NCBI GenBank assembly: GCA_021776685.1
Contig: JAJFFJ010000033.1
Coordinates: 1-62,143 of the forward strand
Source: Alphaproteobacteria bacterium
GTDB taxonomy: Bacteria > Pseudomonadota > Alphaproteobacteria > Bin65
Length of the DNA: 62,143 nucleotides
Reading direction: 5' to 3'
Shown: positions 1 through 8,973 of the stretch, one piece after another
How the letters are laid out: the number at the start of each line of letters is the position of its first letter
Numbering within the stretch: the stretch's first letter is position 1
The notes under the pieces: generated by a model
Database searches by the model: none
What the model was told of the DNA's origin: nothing
Seen by the model: only the letters and a program-made list of their open reading frames with translations
Position numbers and translations under genes: made by a program

Positions 1-1
1 G

Positions 2-121
2 GAACTGCGCGACAACCGTATTGGCATCGACACTGGCGCCTTCGCCACCGGCATCCTGACCGCCCTCGTGCTCGAAAATCACGAGTTCGACACCCTGCAA
101 ATTACCGACAAGGACCTGTAG
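2..121 (+). CDS. C-terminal fragment of a calcineurin-like serine/threonine phosphatase (cut by left edge)
   Basis: Only the last 39 residues are present, in frame from base 2 to a TAG at 119-121. The segment NRIGIDTGAFATG followed by LTALVLE matches the closing strands of bacterial PPP-type metallophosphatases, where an Asn/Gly-rich 'IDTGA' element precedes the last beta strands. The catalytic metal-binding motifs would lie upstream of the window and cannot be checked. It ends convergently with the Lrp regulator, 30 bp away. The assignment rests on the short tail only. Confidence 0.6.
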   Translation, partial: ELRDNRIGIDTGAFATGILTALVLENHEFDTLQITDKDL

Positions 122-151
122 GCGCCTATCCGGGTATAACGCCCGGGCGCA

Positions 152-628
152 TCAGGAAGGGTCGAGTGGCAGGGCGGTGGTGTATTTGACTTCGCCCAGC
201 GAAAAATTGGTACGGGTCTTGTCGACACCGGGCATGCCGATCAGCACATTCATGATGAAGTGCCGGAACGCCGCCACATCGGCCGTAGCGACCCGCAACA
301 GGTAGTCGTAATCGCCGGTGGTGATATGGCATTCCATGACCTCCGGCCTGGCGCTGATGGCCTTTTCAAACACCGCGACGCTCTCCGGATCTTTCCGGCC
401 CAGGGCCACATCGACAAAGACCGTCAGGCCGAGCCCCAGCTTGGTCCTGTCCAGCAACGTCACATAGTCGAGCACCAGTCCGGCCTCTTCGATCCGCCTG
501 ACGCGCCGGTGGCAGGGCGACGGTGACAGGCCGACCGCATTGGCGAGGTCGACGTTGGAGATGCGGCCGTTGGCCTGCAGCTTACCTAGAATGCGCCGGT
601 CCATTGCATCCAATTCGATTGAGGTCAT
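152..628 (-). CDS. Lrp/AsnC family transcriptional regulator
   Basis: This 158-residue protein has the usual Lrp length and layout. An N-terminal winged HTH (about residues 8-60, with ISNVDLANAVGLS followed by the recognition helix HRRVRRIEEAGLV) precedes a C-terminal RAM/ligand-binding domain (about 70-150). Such proteins bind amino acids or related effectors and regulate adjacent and distant operons as dimers or octamers. It starts with ATG at 628 and is divergent from the radical SAM gene across a 134-bp region, so that gene is a plausible target (inference). The effector cannot be told from sequence. Confidence 0.92.
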   Translation of the reverse strand: MTSIELDAMDRRILGKLQANGRISNVDLANAVGLSPSPCHRRVRRIEEAGLVLDYVTLLDRTKLGLGLTVFVDVALGRKDPESVAVFEKAISARPEVMECHITTGDYDYLLRVATADVAAFRHFIMNVLIGMPGVDKTRTNFSLGEVKYTTALPLDPS

Positions 629-762
629 TTATTGCTCAGTTTGGCTAAATTTCAGAAATAGATGCTCCCAATAATCTGAATTAAGGGAGAAATCGCAAGA
701 TAATCCCGTTGAAAATCGAAGATCATGTCTGTCGAAATTACAGGTTGCCCGAGGGCCGCACC

Positions 763-2076
763 ATGAATGAAGTGATCGCGCCGTCCACCCCAACGGTTGA
801 GATTTATGCCCGGAAATATCCGGATGTGCCGATGGAGGTGATCCTCAAGGAAGATCTGCTGCGGCTTGGCCTGTCGATCACGCCGGACGGACTGGCCGTG
901 GCCAAAGGCAAGCGCCAGCAGGCCTACTATCTCTTCAGCTACAACATCTCCGACCATCAGGAGATGGGCGAGGAAATGTCCACCGGCGCGCCTGAGGACA
1001 TCATCTTTCGGGATGGACCATATGGCTTGCGCCGGACCTCGGTCCGGGTGGTCCTGAATGACAAGTCCCCCTACGCCCTGGATGTGCAGGACGGCAAGAC
1101 CGTCATCACCCAGAACGGCGTCGTCGTGGCCGATGCGGTCTATCCAGACAAGCCGGCCTACTACGGGCGCACCTTCGACGACGGCCTCAAGTATGAGCAG
1201 GTGGTGCCGCTCCTCTACAATTCCTACGCCTTCGTCACCACCTTTCGCGCCTGCCATTACTGGGGCGACAAGGAGGAGTGCCGGTTCTGTGACATCAACT
1301 ACAACCTGCGTGAGATCCGGCGCCTGACCGGCGAGCATGTCACCGCCGACGCCATCAAGGACAGCGACAAGGTTGTTGGTGTGCTGGGCGCGATGGTCGA
1401 CGAACCAGACCCGGCGAACCGTCTGATCACCATCATCATGACCGGCGGCTCGATCGTCAGGAAGGTGAAGGGCGGCCCGGACAATGCCGCGGATTTCAAT
1501 GCGCCCTATGTGGCAGCGATCCGCGAGCGGATTGGTCACCGGGTGCCGATCGTCATGATTACCGAGAGCCAGCCCATGGACAAGTTGCGGGTGCTGCGCG
1601 ATGCCGGCATCACCTGTCACAACGCCAATCTGGAAGTCTGGGACGAGCGCCTGTTCAAGTGGCTGGCGCCGGGCAAGGATCACTATATCGGCTACGACAC
1701 CTGGGTGCGCCGGCTCTACGACGCGGTGGGGGTGATGGGCGAGGGCCGGGTCAGCCCCAACATGGTGTCTGGCATCGAGATGGCCAAACCCTACGGTTTC
1801 GAGACGGTCAAGGAGGCTGTCGCCTCGGCCCGGGATGGCTTCGAGACGCTCATGTCACACGGTGTGATTCCGCATCTGGATACCTGGTGCATCGAGCCCG
1901 GCACGCGCCTGTCTGAAAACCCACCAGTCTCGCTCGATTTTCTGATTCAGGCGGACATCGCCTGGTATGAGACCTGGCGAAAATACAAGCTGCCGCCGTT
2001 CGAGGGCTACGGCCCCATGGGCAGCCCCGGCGTCGCCGTCTACGGCAACACCGGCAGTGTCGATATGGGCGGGTAG
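763..2076 (+). CDS. Radical SAM protein of unknown reaction
   Basis: A 437-residue protein. Residues 1-160 form an N-terminal extension without a recognised domain. It is followed by a cysteine cluster C164-x8-C173-x2-C176 (ACHYWGDKEECRFCD), read here as the ligand set of the [4Fe-4S] cluster that cleaves S-adenosylmethionine, although the canonical spacing is Cx3Cx2C. Downstream are a glycine motif (IIMTGGSI) and a TIM-barrel-like region. The layout, an N-domain ending in a Tyr-rich 'PAYYGRTFDDGLKY' segment before the Cys cluster, recalls the biotin-synthase-like MSMEG_0568 group, but I cannot assign the substrate. I chose ATG 763 because GAGG at 751-754 is correctly spaced; an in-frame TTG at 709 would add 18 unremarkable residues. 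It is divergent from the Lrp gene and convergent with the aminotransferase. Confidence 0.85.
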   Translation: MNEVIAPSTPTVEIYARKYPDVPMEVILKEDLLRLGLSITPDGLAVAKGKRQQAYYLFSYNISDHQEMGEEMSTGAPEDIIFRDGPYGLRRTSVRVVLNDKSPYALDVQDGKTVITQNGVVVADAVYPDKPAYYGRTFDDGLKYEQVVPLLYNSYAFVTTFRACHYWGDKEECRFCDINYNLREIRRLTGEHVTADAIKDSDKVVGVLGAMVDEPDPANRLITIIMTGGSIVRKVKGGPDNAADFNAPYVAAIRERIGHRVPIVMITESQPMDKLRVLRDAGITCHNANLEVWDERLFKWLAPGKDHYIGYDTWVRRLYDAVGVMGEGRVSPNMVSGIEMAKPYGFETVKEAVASARDGFETLMSHGVIPHLDTWCIEPGTRLSENPPVSLDFLIQADIAWYETWRKYKLPPFEGYGPMGSPGVAVYGNTGSVDMGG

Positions 2077-2129
2077 GCGCGGCCGGGTGTGGATTGGCGT
2101 GGGCAGACCCGGTCAAGCGCGGATAGACG

Positions 2130-3272
2130 TTAAGCGCGGAGCGCGGCTTCCAGCACCTCGAAGAACCGGTCTTCATCGGCGTCGTTGACCCACAGGTGGG
2201 GCGTGACGCGCATGGCGGTGGCGCCGCGGACGCTGACATAGACCTGCGCCGCGGCCAGCCTGTCCGCGAGCCCTTCCGGGACACCGCCTGGAAAACGAAA
2301 GCCCAGATAGTGGCCCGCCCGCCCTTCCGGCGGCAGACACTGGATACCCAGATCGGCGGCACGTTCGGCCATCCGTTCTGTCCGCGCCTGCAAGGTTTCC
2401 TGAATCTCGGCGACACCCCAGTCCAGCAGCTGCGAGACCGCGGCATTGGCCATAGGCAACAGGTGGATGTTGCCCCGCTCGCCAACGTCGAAGCGCCGGG
2501 CGCCCGGCTGGAAGTCGTCCTGATAGGCCACCAGTCCGGCGAAATTCTCACTGCCCTTGCGGTCGATCCAGTTGTGCTCAATCGGCTCGCTGTTCTGCCA
2601 TTTCGGCGCCACGTAGAGATAGCCGAGGCCATAGGGCCCCAACAGCCACTTGTAGGTCGCGACAGCCAGGAAGTCGGGCTGGATCGCCTGCACATCGAAC
2701 GGAAGGGCGCCGACAGACTGGGTGCCGTCGACCACCAGCGCCGCACCCACGGCCCGGCAACGTTCACCCACGGCGACCAGGTCGATCAGCCCGCCATCCG
2801 TCCAGTGAATGTGAGGCAGGGCCGCAATTGCCACCCGTTCGTCCATGACCGACAGAATCGCAGCGGTCCAGTTGTCGTCCGCTGGCCGGGGCACGGTCAA
2901 AATGGCGGCGTCCCGGGCCCGGGCCAGTTCACGCCAGGGATAGACGTTTGACGGAAACTGATCTTCCAGCACCAGAATGCGTTGTCCGGCAGTGACCGGC
3001 AGATTGCGGGCCGCAGTTGCGGTGCCATAACTGGCGGCCGGGATCACGGCGATGTCTTCCGGGCTCGCGTTGACCAGGCGCGCAAACAGCTCCCGCCCGG
3101 CTTCCGCATCGGTGAAAAAATCAGGCGGATGGATATGCCAGGGTTGGGATTTACGCGCCGCACCCACAAGCCCGATATCCCGCACACTGTTGGGGATCGC
3201 GCCAATATAGGCGCAGTTCAGATAGGCGATGTCGTCCGGGATGTCGAACAGGTGGCGCTGACACGGAATCAT
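2130..3272 (-). CDS. Class V aminotransferase-fold PLP enzyme
   Basis: A 380-residue fold-type I PLP protein of the cysteine desulfurase/kynureninase/isopenicillin N epimerase superfamily. Visible landmarks are the cofactor-contacting Asp182 in VVDGTQS and the probable Schiff-base Lys208 in ATYKWLLGPYG, followed by GLGYLYV. No conserved cysteine loop of NifS/SufS desulfurases is seen. The reaction is therefore unassigned: an aminotransferase, lyase or epimerase are all possible. It starts with ATG at 3272 and is transcribed away from the hbd-etf block on the same strand, with a 77-bp gap. The next gene downstream is the convergent radical SAM gene. Confidence 0.85.
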   Translation of the reverse strand: MIPCQRHLFDIPDDIAYLNCAYIGAIPNSVRDIGLVGAARKSQPWHIHPPDFFTDAEAGRELFARLVNASPEDIAVIPAASYGTATAARNLPVTAGQRILVLEDQFPSNVYPWRELARARDAAILTVPRPADDNWTAAILSVMDERVAIAALPHIHWTDGGLIDLVAVGERCRAVGAALVVDGTQSVGALPFDVQAIQPDFLAVATYKWLLGPYGLGYLYVAPKWQNSEPIEHNWIDRKGSENFAGLVAYQDDFQPGARRFDVGERGNIHLLPMANAAVSQLLDWGVAEIQETLQARTERMAERAADLGIQCLPPEGRAGHYLGFRFPGGVPEGLADRLAAAQVYVSVRGATAMRVTPHLWVNDADEDRFFEVLEAALRA

Positions 3273-3349
3273 CGTCGCGACCCTATACCGGCGGGGAGGT
3301 CATGTCGTTACTGCGTCGTCGGTGCAAAGCCGCTGAGGCTTAGATGCCG

Positions 3350-4267
3350 TTATCGAGTCGGCACCGGCGTTTCGCCGGAATAGTCATAGAAGCCGCGGTT
3401 GGCCTTGCGGCCCAGCCAGCCGGCTTCCACATATTTCACCAGCAGAGGACAGGGGCGGTATTTGGAATCGGCGAGGCCATCATACAGCACCTGCATGACC
3501 GACAGGCACACGTCCAGGCCGATAAAGTCCGCCAGCTCCAGGGGTCCCATGGGGTGGTTGGCGCCGAGCTTCATGGCCGTGTCGATGCCCTCCACCGTGC
3601 CGACGCCTTCATAGAGCGTGTAGATCGCTTCGTTGATCATCGGCAGCAAAATGCGGTTGACGATGAAGGCCGGGAAATCTTCCGACTGGGCGATGGTTTT
3701 ACCGAGCGAGTAGGTCAGCTCCTTGACCACGGCATAGGTCGGCTCGTCCGTCGCCAGGCCGCGAATCAGCTCCACCAGCTTCATCATCGGCACCGGGTTC
3801 ATGAAATGCATGCCCATGAACTTTTCCGGCCGGTCTGTGGCGGCGGCCAGGCGGGTGATCGAGATGGACGAGGTGTTGGTGGCGATGATCGCGTCTGCCT
3901 TCAGGGTCTCGCTGACCTTCTGCAGGATGCCGCGCTTGACCTCTTCGTTCTCCGTCGCCGCCTCGATGACGATGTCGCAATCGGAGAGCTCCGCCATGTG
4001 GGCGGTACAGCCGATCCGGCCCATGGCAGCGGCCATGTCGTCGTCGCTGATGGCGCCCCGCTTGGCCTGGCGGCTCATGTTGCCGCGAATTGATTCGACT
4101 GCCTTGTCGAGCTGCGCCTGTTCAATGTCGCTGAGCATGACGTCATAGCCGGCAAGGGACGCCACATGGGCGATGCCATGGCCCATCTGCCCGGCGCCGA
4201 TGATACCGATCTTGCGGATTACGACGGGCGCGTCCTGCGCGGCCTCGGATTGCGTGCCGTCCATCAT
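3350..4267 (-). CDS. hbd: 3-hydroxybutyryl-CoA dehydrogenase
   Basis: A 305-residue NAD(P)-dependent 3-hydroxyacyl-CoA dehydrogenase of the stand-alone type. The N-terminal Rossmann fold carries GIIGAGQMGHGIAH. The middle contains the family signature GMHFMNPVPMMKLVELI with the catalytic His, and the C-terminal helical dimerisation domain starts near FPAFIVNRIL. The enzyme interconverts acetoacetyl-CoA and 3-hydroxybutyryl-CoA. I start it at ATG 4267, right after the etfA stop; a longer frame to 4336 would overlap etfA and adds an implausible Arg/Ser-rich leader. It is the third gene of the etfB-etfA-hbd operon. Confidence 0.95.
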   Translation of the reverse strand: MMDGTQSEAAQDAPVVIRKIGIIGAGQMGHGIAHVASLAGYDVMLSDIEQAQLDKAVESIRGNMSRQAKRGAISDDDMAAAMGRIGCTAHMAELSDCDIVIEAATENEEVKRGILQKVSETLKADAIIATNTSSISITRLAAATDRPEKFMGMHFMNPVPMMKLVELIRGLATDEPTYAVVKELTYSLGKTIAQSEDFPAFIVNRILLPMINEAIYTLYEGVGTVEGIDTAMKLGANHPMGPLELADFIGLDVCLSVMQVLYDGLADSKYRPCPLLVKYVEAGWLGRKANRGFYDYSGETPVPTR

Positions 4268-4268
4268 C

Positions 4269-5219
4269 TTATTTCCTGACCTCAATCTTGCCGAGCTCCT
4301 CATTGAGCTCCGGCACCGCCTTGAAAAGATCCGCAACCAGTCCGTAGTCGGCGATCTGGAAGATCGGCGCTTCTTCGTCTTTGTTGATGGCGACGATCAC
4401 TTTTGAGTCCTTCATGCCGGCCAGATGCTGGATCGCGCCGGAAATACCCACGGCGATATAAAGCTCCGGCGCCACGACCTTACCGGTCTGGCCCACCTGA
4501 TAGTCGTTAGGCACAAAGCCGGCGTCGACGGCTGCGCGCGACGCGCCCACAGCAGCGCCCAGCTTGTCGGCGATCTCCTCCAGCATCGGAAAATTGTCGC
4601 CGGACTGCATGCCCCGGCCACCGGAGATGATTACCCGGGCCGAGGTCAGCTCAGGCCGGTCGGACTTGGACAGTTCCTGGCCGACAAATTCCGAGCCGGC
4701 CACGTCTTCGCCCGCGCCGATCTGCTCGACCGTCCCGCTGCCGCCTTCTTCGGCGACGGCGTCATAGGCGGTCTGGCGCACGGTGATGACCTTGATGGCG
4801 TCTTTCGATTTGACCTTGGCCATGGCGTTGCCGGCGTAGATCGGGCGGATGAACGTATCCGCGTCCTCGATGGAGGTAATATCGGACACCTGCTGTACAT
4901 CGAGCAGCGCTGCGGCCCGCGGCATGACGTTTTTGCCGAAGGTGCTGGCCGGCGCCAGAATGTGGCTGTAGTCGCCCGCCATGCTGACGATCAGCGCCGC
5001 CAGATCTTCGGCCAACTGATGTGCCAGATGGCTGCCGTCCGCATGAAGCGCCTTGGTGACGCCCTCGCACTTGGCCGCCGCTTCCGCTGCCGCGCCGCAA
5101 TTCTCGCCGGCAACCAGCACGTTGATATCACCGCCCAGGACTTTCGCCGCTGCGATGGTGCAGAGCGTCGACGCCTTCAGGGTGTCATTGTCATGTTCCG
5201 CTACGACCAGGATGGCCAT
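4269..5219 (-). CDS. etfA: Electron transfer flavoprotein alpha subunit
   Basis: A 316-residue ETF alpha subunit. The N-terminal half is the alpha/beta domain, and the C-terminal half holds the FAD site: ISGGRGM, then [27 protein letters not shown] and [13 protein letters not shown], all diagnostic. ETF takes electrons from acyl-CoA dehydrogenases and passes them to ETF-ubiquinone oxidoreductase. It lies 66 bp downstream of etfB and touches hbd at its stop codon. Mcd at 16.6-18.3 kb is a potential electron donor encoded in the same window. Confidence 0.97.
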   Translation of the reverse strand: MAILVVAEHDNDTLKASTLCTIAAAKVLGGDINVLVAGENCGAAAEAAAKCEGVTKALHADGSHLAHQLAEDLAALIVSMAGDYSHILAPASTFGKNVMPRAAALLDVQQVSDITSIEDADTFIRPIYAGNAMAKVKSKDAIKVITVRQTAYDAVAEEGGSGTVEQIGAGEDVAGSEFVGQELSKSDRPELTSARVIISGGRGMQSGDNFPMLEEIADKLGAAVGASRAAVDAGFVPNDYQVGQTGKVVAPELYIAVGISGAIQHLAGMKDSKVIVAINKDEEAPIFQIADYGLVADLFKAVPELNEELGKIEVRK

Positions 5220-5285
5220 TCTGCTCTCCTTGCGCCAGGGGGTGCCCCGGCTGTGGTAATTTCGGGTGCCGGCTGGTGCGCCGCG

Positions 5286-6035
5286 TCAGATGACTTTCGC
5301 TTCGTTCTGCAGCTTGTCGATCAGCTCCGCCACGGTCTCGACCTTGACGCCGCCTTCGCGCTTTTCGGGCTCGACCACGCTGACCGTCTCCAGCCGCGGC
5401 GTCACGTCCACGCCCAGGTCCGCCGGGGCCATCTGGTCGATGGGCTTTTTCTTGGCCTTCATGATATTGGGCAGCGAGGCATAGCGCGGCTCGTTCAGGC
5501 GCAGGTCGGTAGTGATCACGGCCGGCAGGCTGATCTTGATGGTCTCAAGGCCGCCATCCACTTCACGCACAACTTCCAGGCTATCGCCGTTGGCGGTCAG
5601 CTTCGAGGCGAAGGTGCCCTGGGGCCAGCCAAGGAGAGCCGCCAGCATCTGACCGGTCTGGTTGGCGTCGTCGTCGATCGCCTGCTTGCCCAGGATCACC
5701 ATGTCCGGGCTTTCCTTGTCGACGATCGCTTTCATTAGCTTGGCAACGGCCAACGGCTCGAGCACGTCGTCAGTCAGCACATGGATGCCCCGGTCGGCGC
5801 CCATGGCCAGTGCGGTGCGGATGGTCTCCTGGCACTGTTGCACGCCCAATGAAATCGCGATGACTTCCGTGGCCGTGCCGGCTTCCTTCAGGCGCACCGC
5901 TTCTTCGATGCCAATTTCATCGAAGGGGTTCATGGACATTTTGACGTTGGCGGTCTCAACGCCGGTGCCGTCAGACTTGACCCGCACCTTGACGTTGTAA
6001 TCGACCACGCGTTTGACCGCGACGAGTAGCTTCAT
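5286..6035 (-). CDS. etfB: Electron transfer flavoprotein beta subunit
   Basis: A 249-residue ETF beta subunit starting at ATG 6035 ([20 protein letters not shown]). It shows the conserved [17 protein letters not shown] and AMGADRGIH segments, and [17 protein letters not shown] with the AMP-contacting residues. It is the first gene of the etfB-etfA-hbd operon, with a 218-bp upstream region before the convergently oriented 3' end of the MDR gene. In many alphaproteobacteria this gene directly follows a cobalamin adenosyltransferase gene; here that gene lies about 7.3 kb away (see findings). Confidence 0.97.
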   Translation of the reverse strand: MKLLVAVKRVVDYNVKVRVKSDGTGVETANVKMSMNPFDEIGIEEAVRLKEAGTATEVIAISLGVQQCQETIRTALAMGADRGIHVLTDDVLEPLAVAKLMKAIVDKESPDMVILGKQAIDDDANQTGQMLAALLGWPQGTFASKLTANGDSLEVVREVDGGLETIKISLPAVITTDLRLNEPRYASLPNIMKAKKKPIDQMAPADLGVDVTPRLETVSVVEPEKREGGVKVETVAELIDKLQNEAKVI

Positions 6036-6253
6036 GTTTGTCCCGTGGGATTGCGGCCGGATCAGCTGGGGGTCAGTCCCCGTGTCTGCCTCGGCTCAGG
6101 TTTCTCCCAATGGCCGGAAAACCGCAGAATTTGCGGCGTCCAGCATTTTACTGCAGTGCAACATATTTGTTTCGCAATTCCAGAGTCAATCAGCGCTGGC
6201 GGGACGCGCGGTCGCAGCAGATCCGCGACGTCCCGGGCATTGCCGGCGTGCCG

Positions 6254-7264
6254 TCAGTCGGGATCAGGCGCGACCCGGATCATCCGCTTGCCCACATTGT
6301 CGCCGGCCAGCAGGCCGATGAGACCCCGGGGCGCTTGCTCCAGCCCCTCCAGCACATCCTCGACAACCTTGATCTGACCGGCCGCGTGCATCGCCGCCAG
6401 GTCCGCAATGGCCTTGTCGTTGTCGTTATAGAAGTCGGTGACGATAAAGCCTTCCATGCGGAGACGCTTGAAGACGATCACCCCCGGCAGACCGCGTGGG
6501 CTGGCCATTTCCGTGGTGTCATACTGGGAGATTGCGCCACAGCAGACCACACGGCCCCGCTCCGCCATATTGAAGAGCGCGGCCTCCAGAATGTCGGCGC
6601 CGACATTGTCGAAGTAGACGTTGACGCCGCCGGGTGCCAGCTCGGCAATCCGCTTGCGCACATGCTCGCCCTTGTAGTCGATACAGGCGTCGAAGCCGAG
6701 TTCGTCGGTGACGAAGGCGCACTTCTCCGGGCCGCCTGCGATGCCGATGGCGGTGCAGTCCTTCGCTTTGGCGATCTGACCCACATACTGGCCGACGGAG
6801 CCGGCGGCCGCAGAGACCAGGACGGTCTCGCCCGCTTCCGGCCGGCCCACGGTCATCAGGCCGTGCCAGGCAGTCAGTCCGGCGATACCGAGGATGGAGA
6901 TGAAATGGCTCAAGGGGCGGTAATCATGGGGCAGCTTCACCACCCGCCGGCCGAGATGCACGGAATAATCCTGCCAACCGACCTCGCAGGCTACGATGTC
7001 GCCCACCGCGACCCCTTCGGCCTTCGACTCGACCACCTGGCCGACGCCATACCCTTCCATCACGCTGCCGCCGGTCATCTCCTTGCGGTAGGTGGCGCCC
7101 TGCATCCAGGCGCGGTTGGCTGCGTCGATGGAGATGAGCAGGGTGCGCACCAGGATCTCGCCATCGCCGGGCTCCGGCAAAGGCCCGTCGCGCAGCTCAT
7201 AGTGGCTTTCCTCAAGCGCGCCCTTGGGTTGTTCCAGTAACAAAATCTGGCGATTGGTGGTCAT
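6254..7264 (-). CDS. NADP-dependent, zinc-independent MDR oxidoreductase
   Basis: A 336-residue medium-chain reductase of the prostaglandin reductase/leukotriene B4 dehydrogenase/CurA group. The N-terminal GroES-like part (MEGYGVGQVVES) is followed by a Rossmann part with VLVSAAAGSVGQYVGQIAK and then NVYFDNVGADILEAAL and VVCCGAISQY. The structural and catalytic zinc ligands of alcohol dehydrogenases are absent, as expected for enoyl or alkenal double-bond reductases using NADPH. ATG at 7264 is divergent from the dodecin gene. The physiological substrate is not deducible. Confidence 0.92.
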   Translation of the reverse strand: MTTNRQILLLEQPKGALEESHYELRDGPLPEPGDGEILVRTLLISIDAANRAWMQGATYRKEMTGGSVMEGYGVGQVVESKAEGVAVGDIVACEVGWQDYSVHLGRRVVKLPHDYRPLSHFISILGIAGLTAWHGLMTVGRPEAGETVLVSAAAGSVGQYVGQIAKAKDCTAIGIAGGPEKCAFVTDELGFDACIDYKGEHVRKRIAELAPGGVNVYFDNVGADILEAALFNMAERGRVVCCGAISQYDTTEMASPRGLPGVIVFKRLRMEGFIVTDFYNDNDKAIADLAAMHAAGQIKVVEDVLEGLEQAPRGLIGLLAGDNVGKRMIRVAPDPD

Positions 7265-7412
7265 CGGTTCCTCCCTGTGCGTGGCGCTTCCTATGGCAGC
7301 AAACCGGCGGCGGGCGCAAGCGAACGTGGACTCTCTCCCCCAAAAGGCGCACCGTCACGGCAGGCGGTCAGCGTTCCGCCGGTCGGGGCGCGCCGCCTTT
7401 GGGAGAAGCGCC

Positions 7413-7622
7413 ATGAGCGTCTATAAAATCGTAGAACTGGTCGGCACCCATCCGGAGTCGTGGGAGAAAGCGGCGGAAGCCGCTGTGAACCGCGCCGCCG
7501 AATCCCTGCGCGACCTGCGCATCGCGTCGGTCAGCGATCTCGATATGCAGATCGAGGACGGCAAGGTCGTCGCCTACCGCGCCAAGGTAAAACTGTCATT
7601 CCGCTATGAAGGCGGCGCCTAG
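7413..7622 (+). CDS. Dodecin family flavin-binding protein
   Basis: A 69-residue protein with the dodecin pattern: MSVYKIVELVG at the start, the helix SWEKAAEAAVNRAAESLRDL, then a three-stranded sheet with IEDGKVVAYRAKVKLSFRYEG. Dodecins assemble into hollow dodecamers that store or buffer flavins or CoA. I use ATG 7413, preceded by GGGAGAAG; an upstream in-frame extension to 7224 has no family match. It is divergent from the MDR gene. Confidence 0.95.
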   Translation: MSVYKIVELVGTHPESWEKAAEAAVNRAAESLRDLRIASVSDLDMQIEDGKVVAYRAKVKLSFRYEGGA

Positions 7623-7776
7623 CCAAAATTAGGCGTAAGGCGTAGGAAATCCGCCGGTCTGCCGCGCCTGTCCGGCCGGCGGAGGGCGTTGGTACGCGCC
7701 GTCATCGCTGATCGCCTATTGCCGCAATCGCCCGCCATTCCTATTGTTGTCGCTTCAGAAAAGAAGGATCAGTGCC

Positions 7777-8412
7777 ATGCCGAATGTTGACTGGTGGTTC
7801 AAGGGACCGTCGATCCAGACCTGTAACTGTGATTGGGGCTGTCCCTGCCAGTTTAATGCCTTGCCAACCCACGGCGATTGCCGGGCGGTGACCGCAGTGA
7901 AGGTGGACGAGGGCCATTTTGGCGACGTTGACCTGGCGGGCGCCAAATGGGTCGGCATGTTCGCCTGGCCGAAGGCAATTCACGAAGGCAATGGCGAGGC
8001 TTTCCTGATCATGGACAGCGGCACCTCGGACGCCCAGCGCGAGGCACTGTTCACAATCCTGAAAGGCGAAGAAACCGAACCGGGCGCGACCATCTTCAAC
8101 GTGCTGGCAGCCACCTTCACCGAGTTCCATCCGCCCCAGTTCCTGCCGATCGAGTTCGACTTCGATCTTGAGCGCCGCCACGCCCGCGTGATGGTCGATG
8201 GCCTCGTCGAGGCATCCACCGAGCCGATCAAGAATCCGATTACCGGCGAGGAGCATTACGCCACCGTCCGCCTGCCCCACGGTTTTGAGTACCTGGAAGC
8301 GGAATATGCCAGCGGCAATGCCAGGGCCACCGGTCCCATCCCGCAGGACTGGTCCCAGGCCCACGCCCACCTGAACATCATGGAGCTGACTCCCTCCGGC
8401 CCGAAGATGTAG
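7777..8412 (+). CDS. DUF1326 protein, copy 1
   Basis: A 211-residue protein of the uncharacterised DUF1326 family. A cysteine cluster near the N-terminus (C16-x-C18-x3-C22-x-C24, then His33 and C35 in THGDC) looks like a soft-metal or redox site, but no function is established to my knowledge. The rest is beta-rich and acidic with no membrane segment or signal peptide. ATG 7777 has a good RBS (AGAAGGA at 7762-7768); a 12-residue upstream extension is unlikely. A paralogue on the opposite strand (11703-12344) and a DUF2182 membrane protein (8974-9786) are close by; DUF1326 and DUF2182 genes are often neighbours in proteobacteria. Confidence 0.92.
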   Translation: MPNVDWWFKGPSIQTCNCDWGCPCQFNALPTHGDCRAVTAVKVDEGHFGDVDLAGAKWVGMFAWPKAIHEGNGEAFLIMDSGTSDAQREALFTILKGEETEPGATIFNVLAATFTEFHPPQFLPIEFDFDLERRHARVMVDGLVEASTEPIKNPITGEEHYATVRLPHGFEYLEAEYASGNARATGPIPQDWSQAHAHLNIMELTPSGPKM

Positions 8413-8466
8413 GCCGCCTGCGGGCATTTCCGTCCTGATGCCATTTTTCTTCGAGATATCCTGACA

Positions 8467-8781
8467 ATGATTCTCCGCGTACTTCGGGTAACCGTTCATG
8501 ACGGAAAGACGGCGGAATTTGAGGAGTTCAGTAGGAAAATCGCTCTGCCTTTGGTGAAGCGCTATGACGGCCTGCAATCCGTGGTTGTTGGCAAACCCCG
8601 CGCGGCGGCGCCGGCGACCTTCTGTATTGCAATGGTGTGGGAAAGCATTGATGCCCTGAAGGAGTTTGCCGGCGATAACTGGACGGAAGCGCTTGTCGAG
8701 CCGGAGGAAGAGCATCTGGTTGCGTCGATAGATATCGAACACTACGACCTGCTTGCGGCGGCTGGCGGATTGGACCTCTGA
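8467..8781 (+). CDS. Small ABM/dimeric alpha-beta barrel protein
   Basis: A 104-residue protein with the ferredoxin-like beta-alpha-beta pattern of the antibiotic-biosynthesis-monooxygenase (ABM) group: ILRVLRVTVHDGKTAEFEEF, a central strand with SVVVGKPR, AMVWESIDALKEFAG, and a C-terminal strand with the H/Y residues IEHYDL. Such proteins dimerise and may be monooxygenases, heme-binding proteins or sensors. It lies 54 bp behind the DUF1326 gene on the same strand and may be co-transcribed. No specific substrate can be named. Confidence 0.75.
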   Translation: MILRVLRVTVHDGKTAEFEEFSRKIALPLVKRYDGLQSVVVGKPRAAAPATFCIAMVWESIDALKEFAGDNWTEALVEPEEEHLVASIDIEHYDLLAAAGGLDL

Positions 8782-8973
8782 AACAGCGGCACCTGATCAC
8801 TGCCGGTTGGCCTGGGCTGCATCCATCAACGCACCGCCCCCGGGGCAAACGGACCCTGCTGTCAGGATCACGGGACCCGGCGGGCCAAATCCAGCCAGAC
8901 AATGCGCAACCGAACCTGCATCACTGACATTGAGGCCGATTGGGGCCGTAGAAATGTGATCCAAGGGCGAGCC

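Noticed and set aside
652-1683. Long antisense open frame (343 codons) over the radical SAM gene
   Set aside because: No family resemblance; the opposite strand encodes the Cys cluster and barrel motifs. Typical antisense frame in GC-rich DNA.
4425-5738. 437-codon frame opposite etfA/etfB
   Set aside because: Antisense to two clearly recognisable ETF genes, His/Asp-rich composition.
6038-7240. 400-codon frame opposite the MDR reductase
   Set aside because: Antisense shadow; the MDR gene has full domain motifs.
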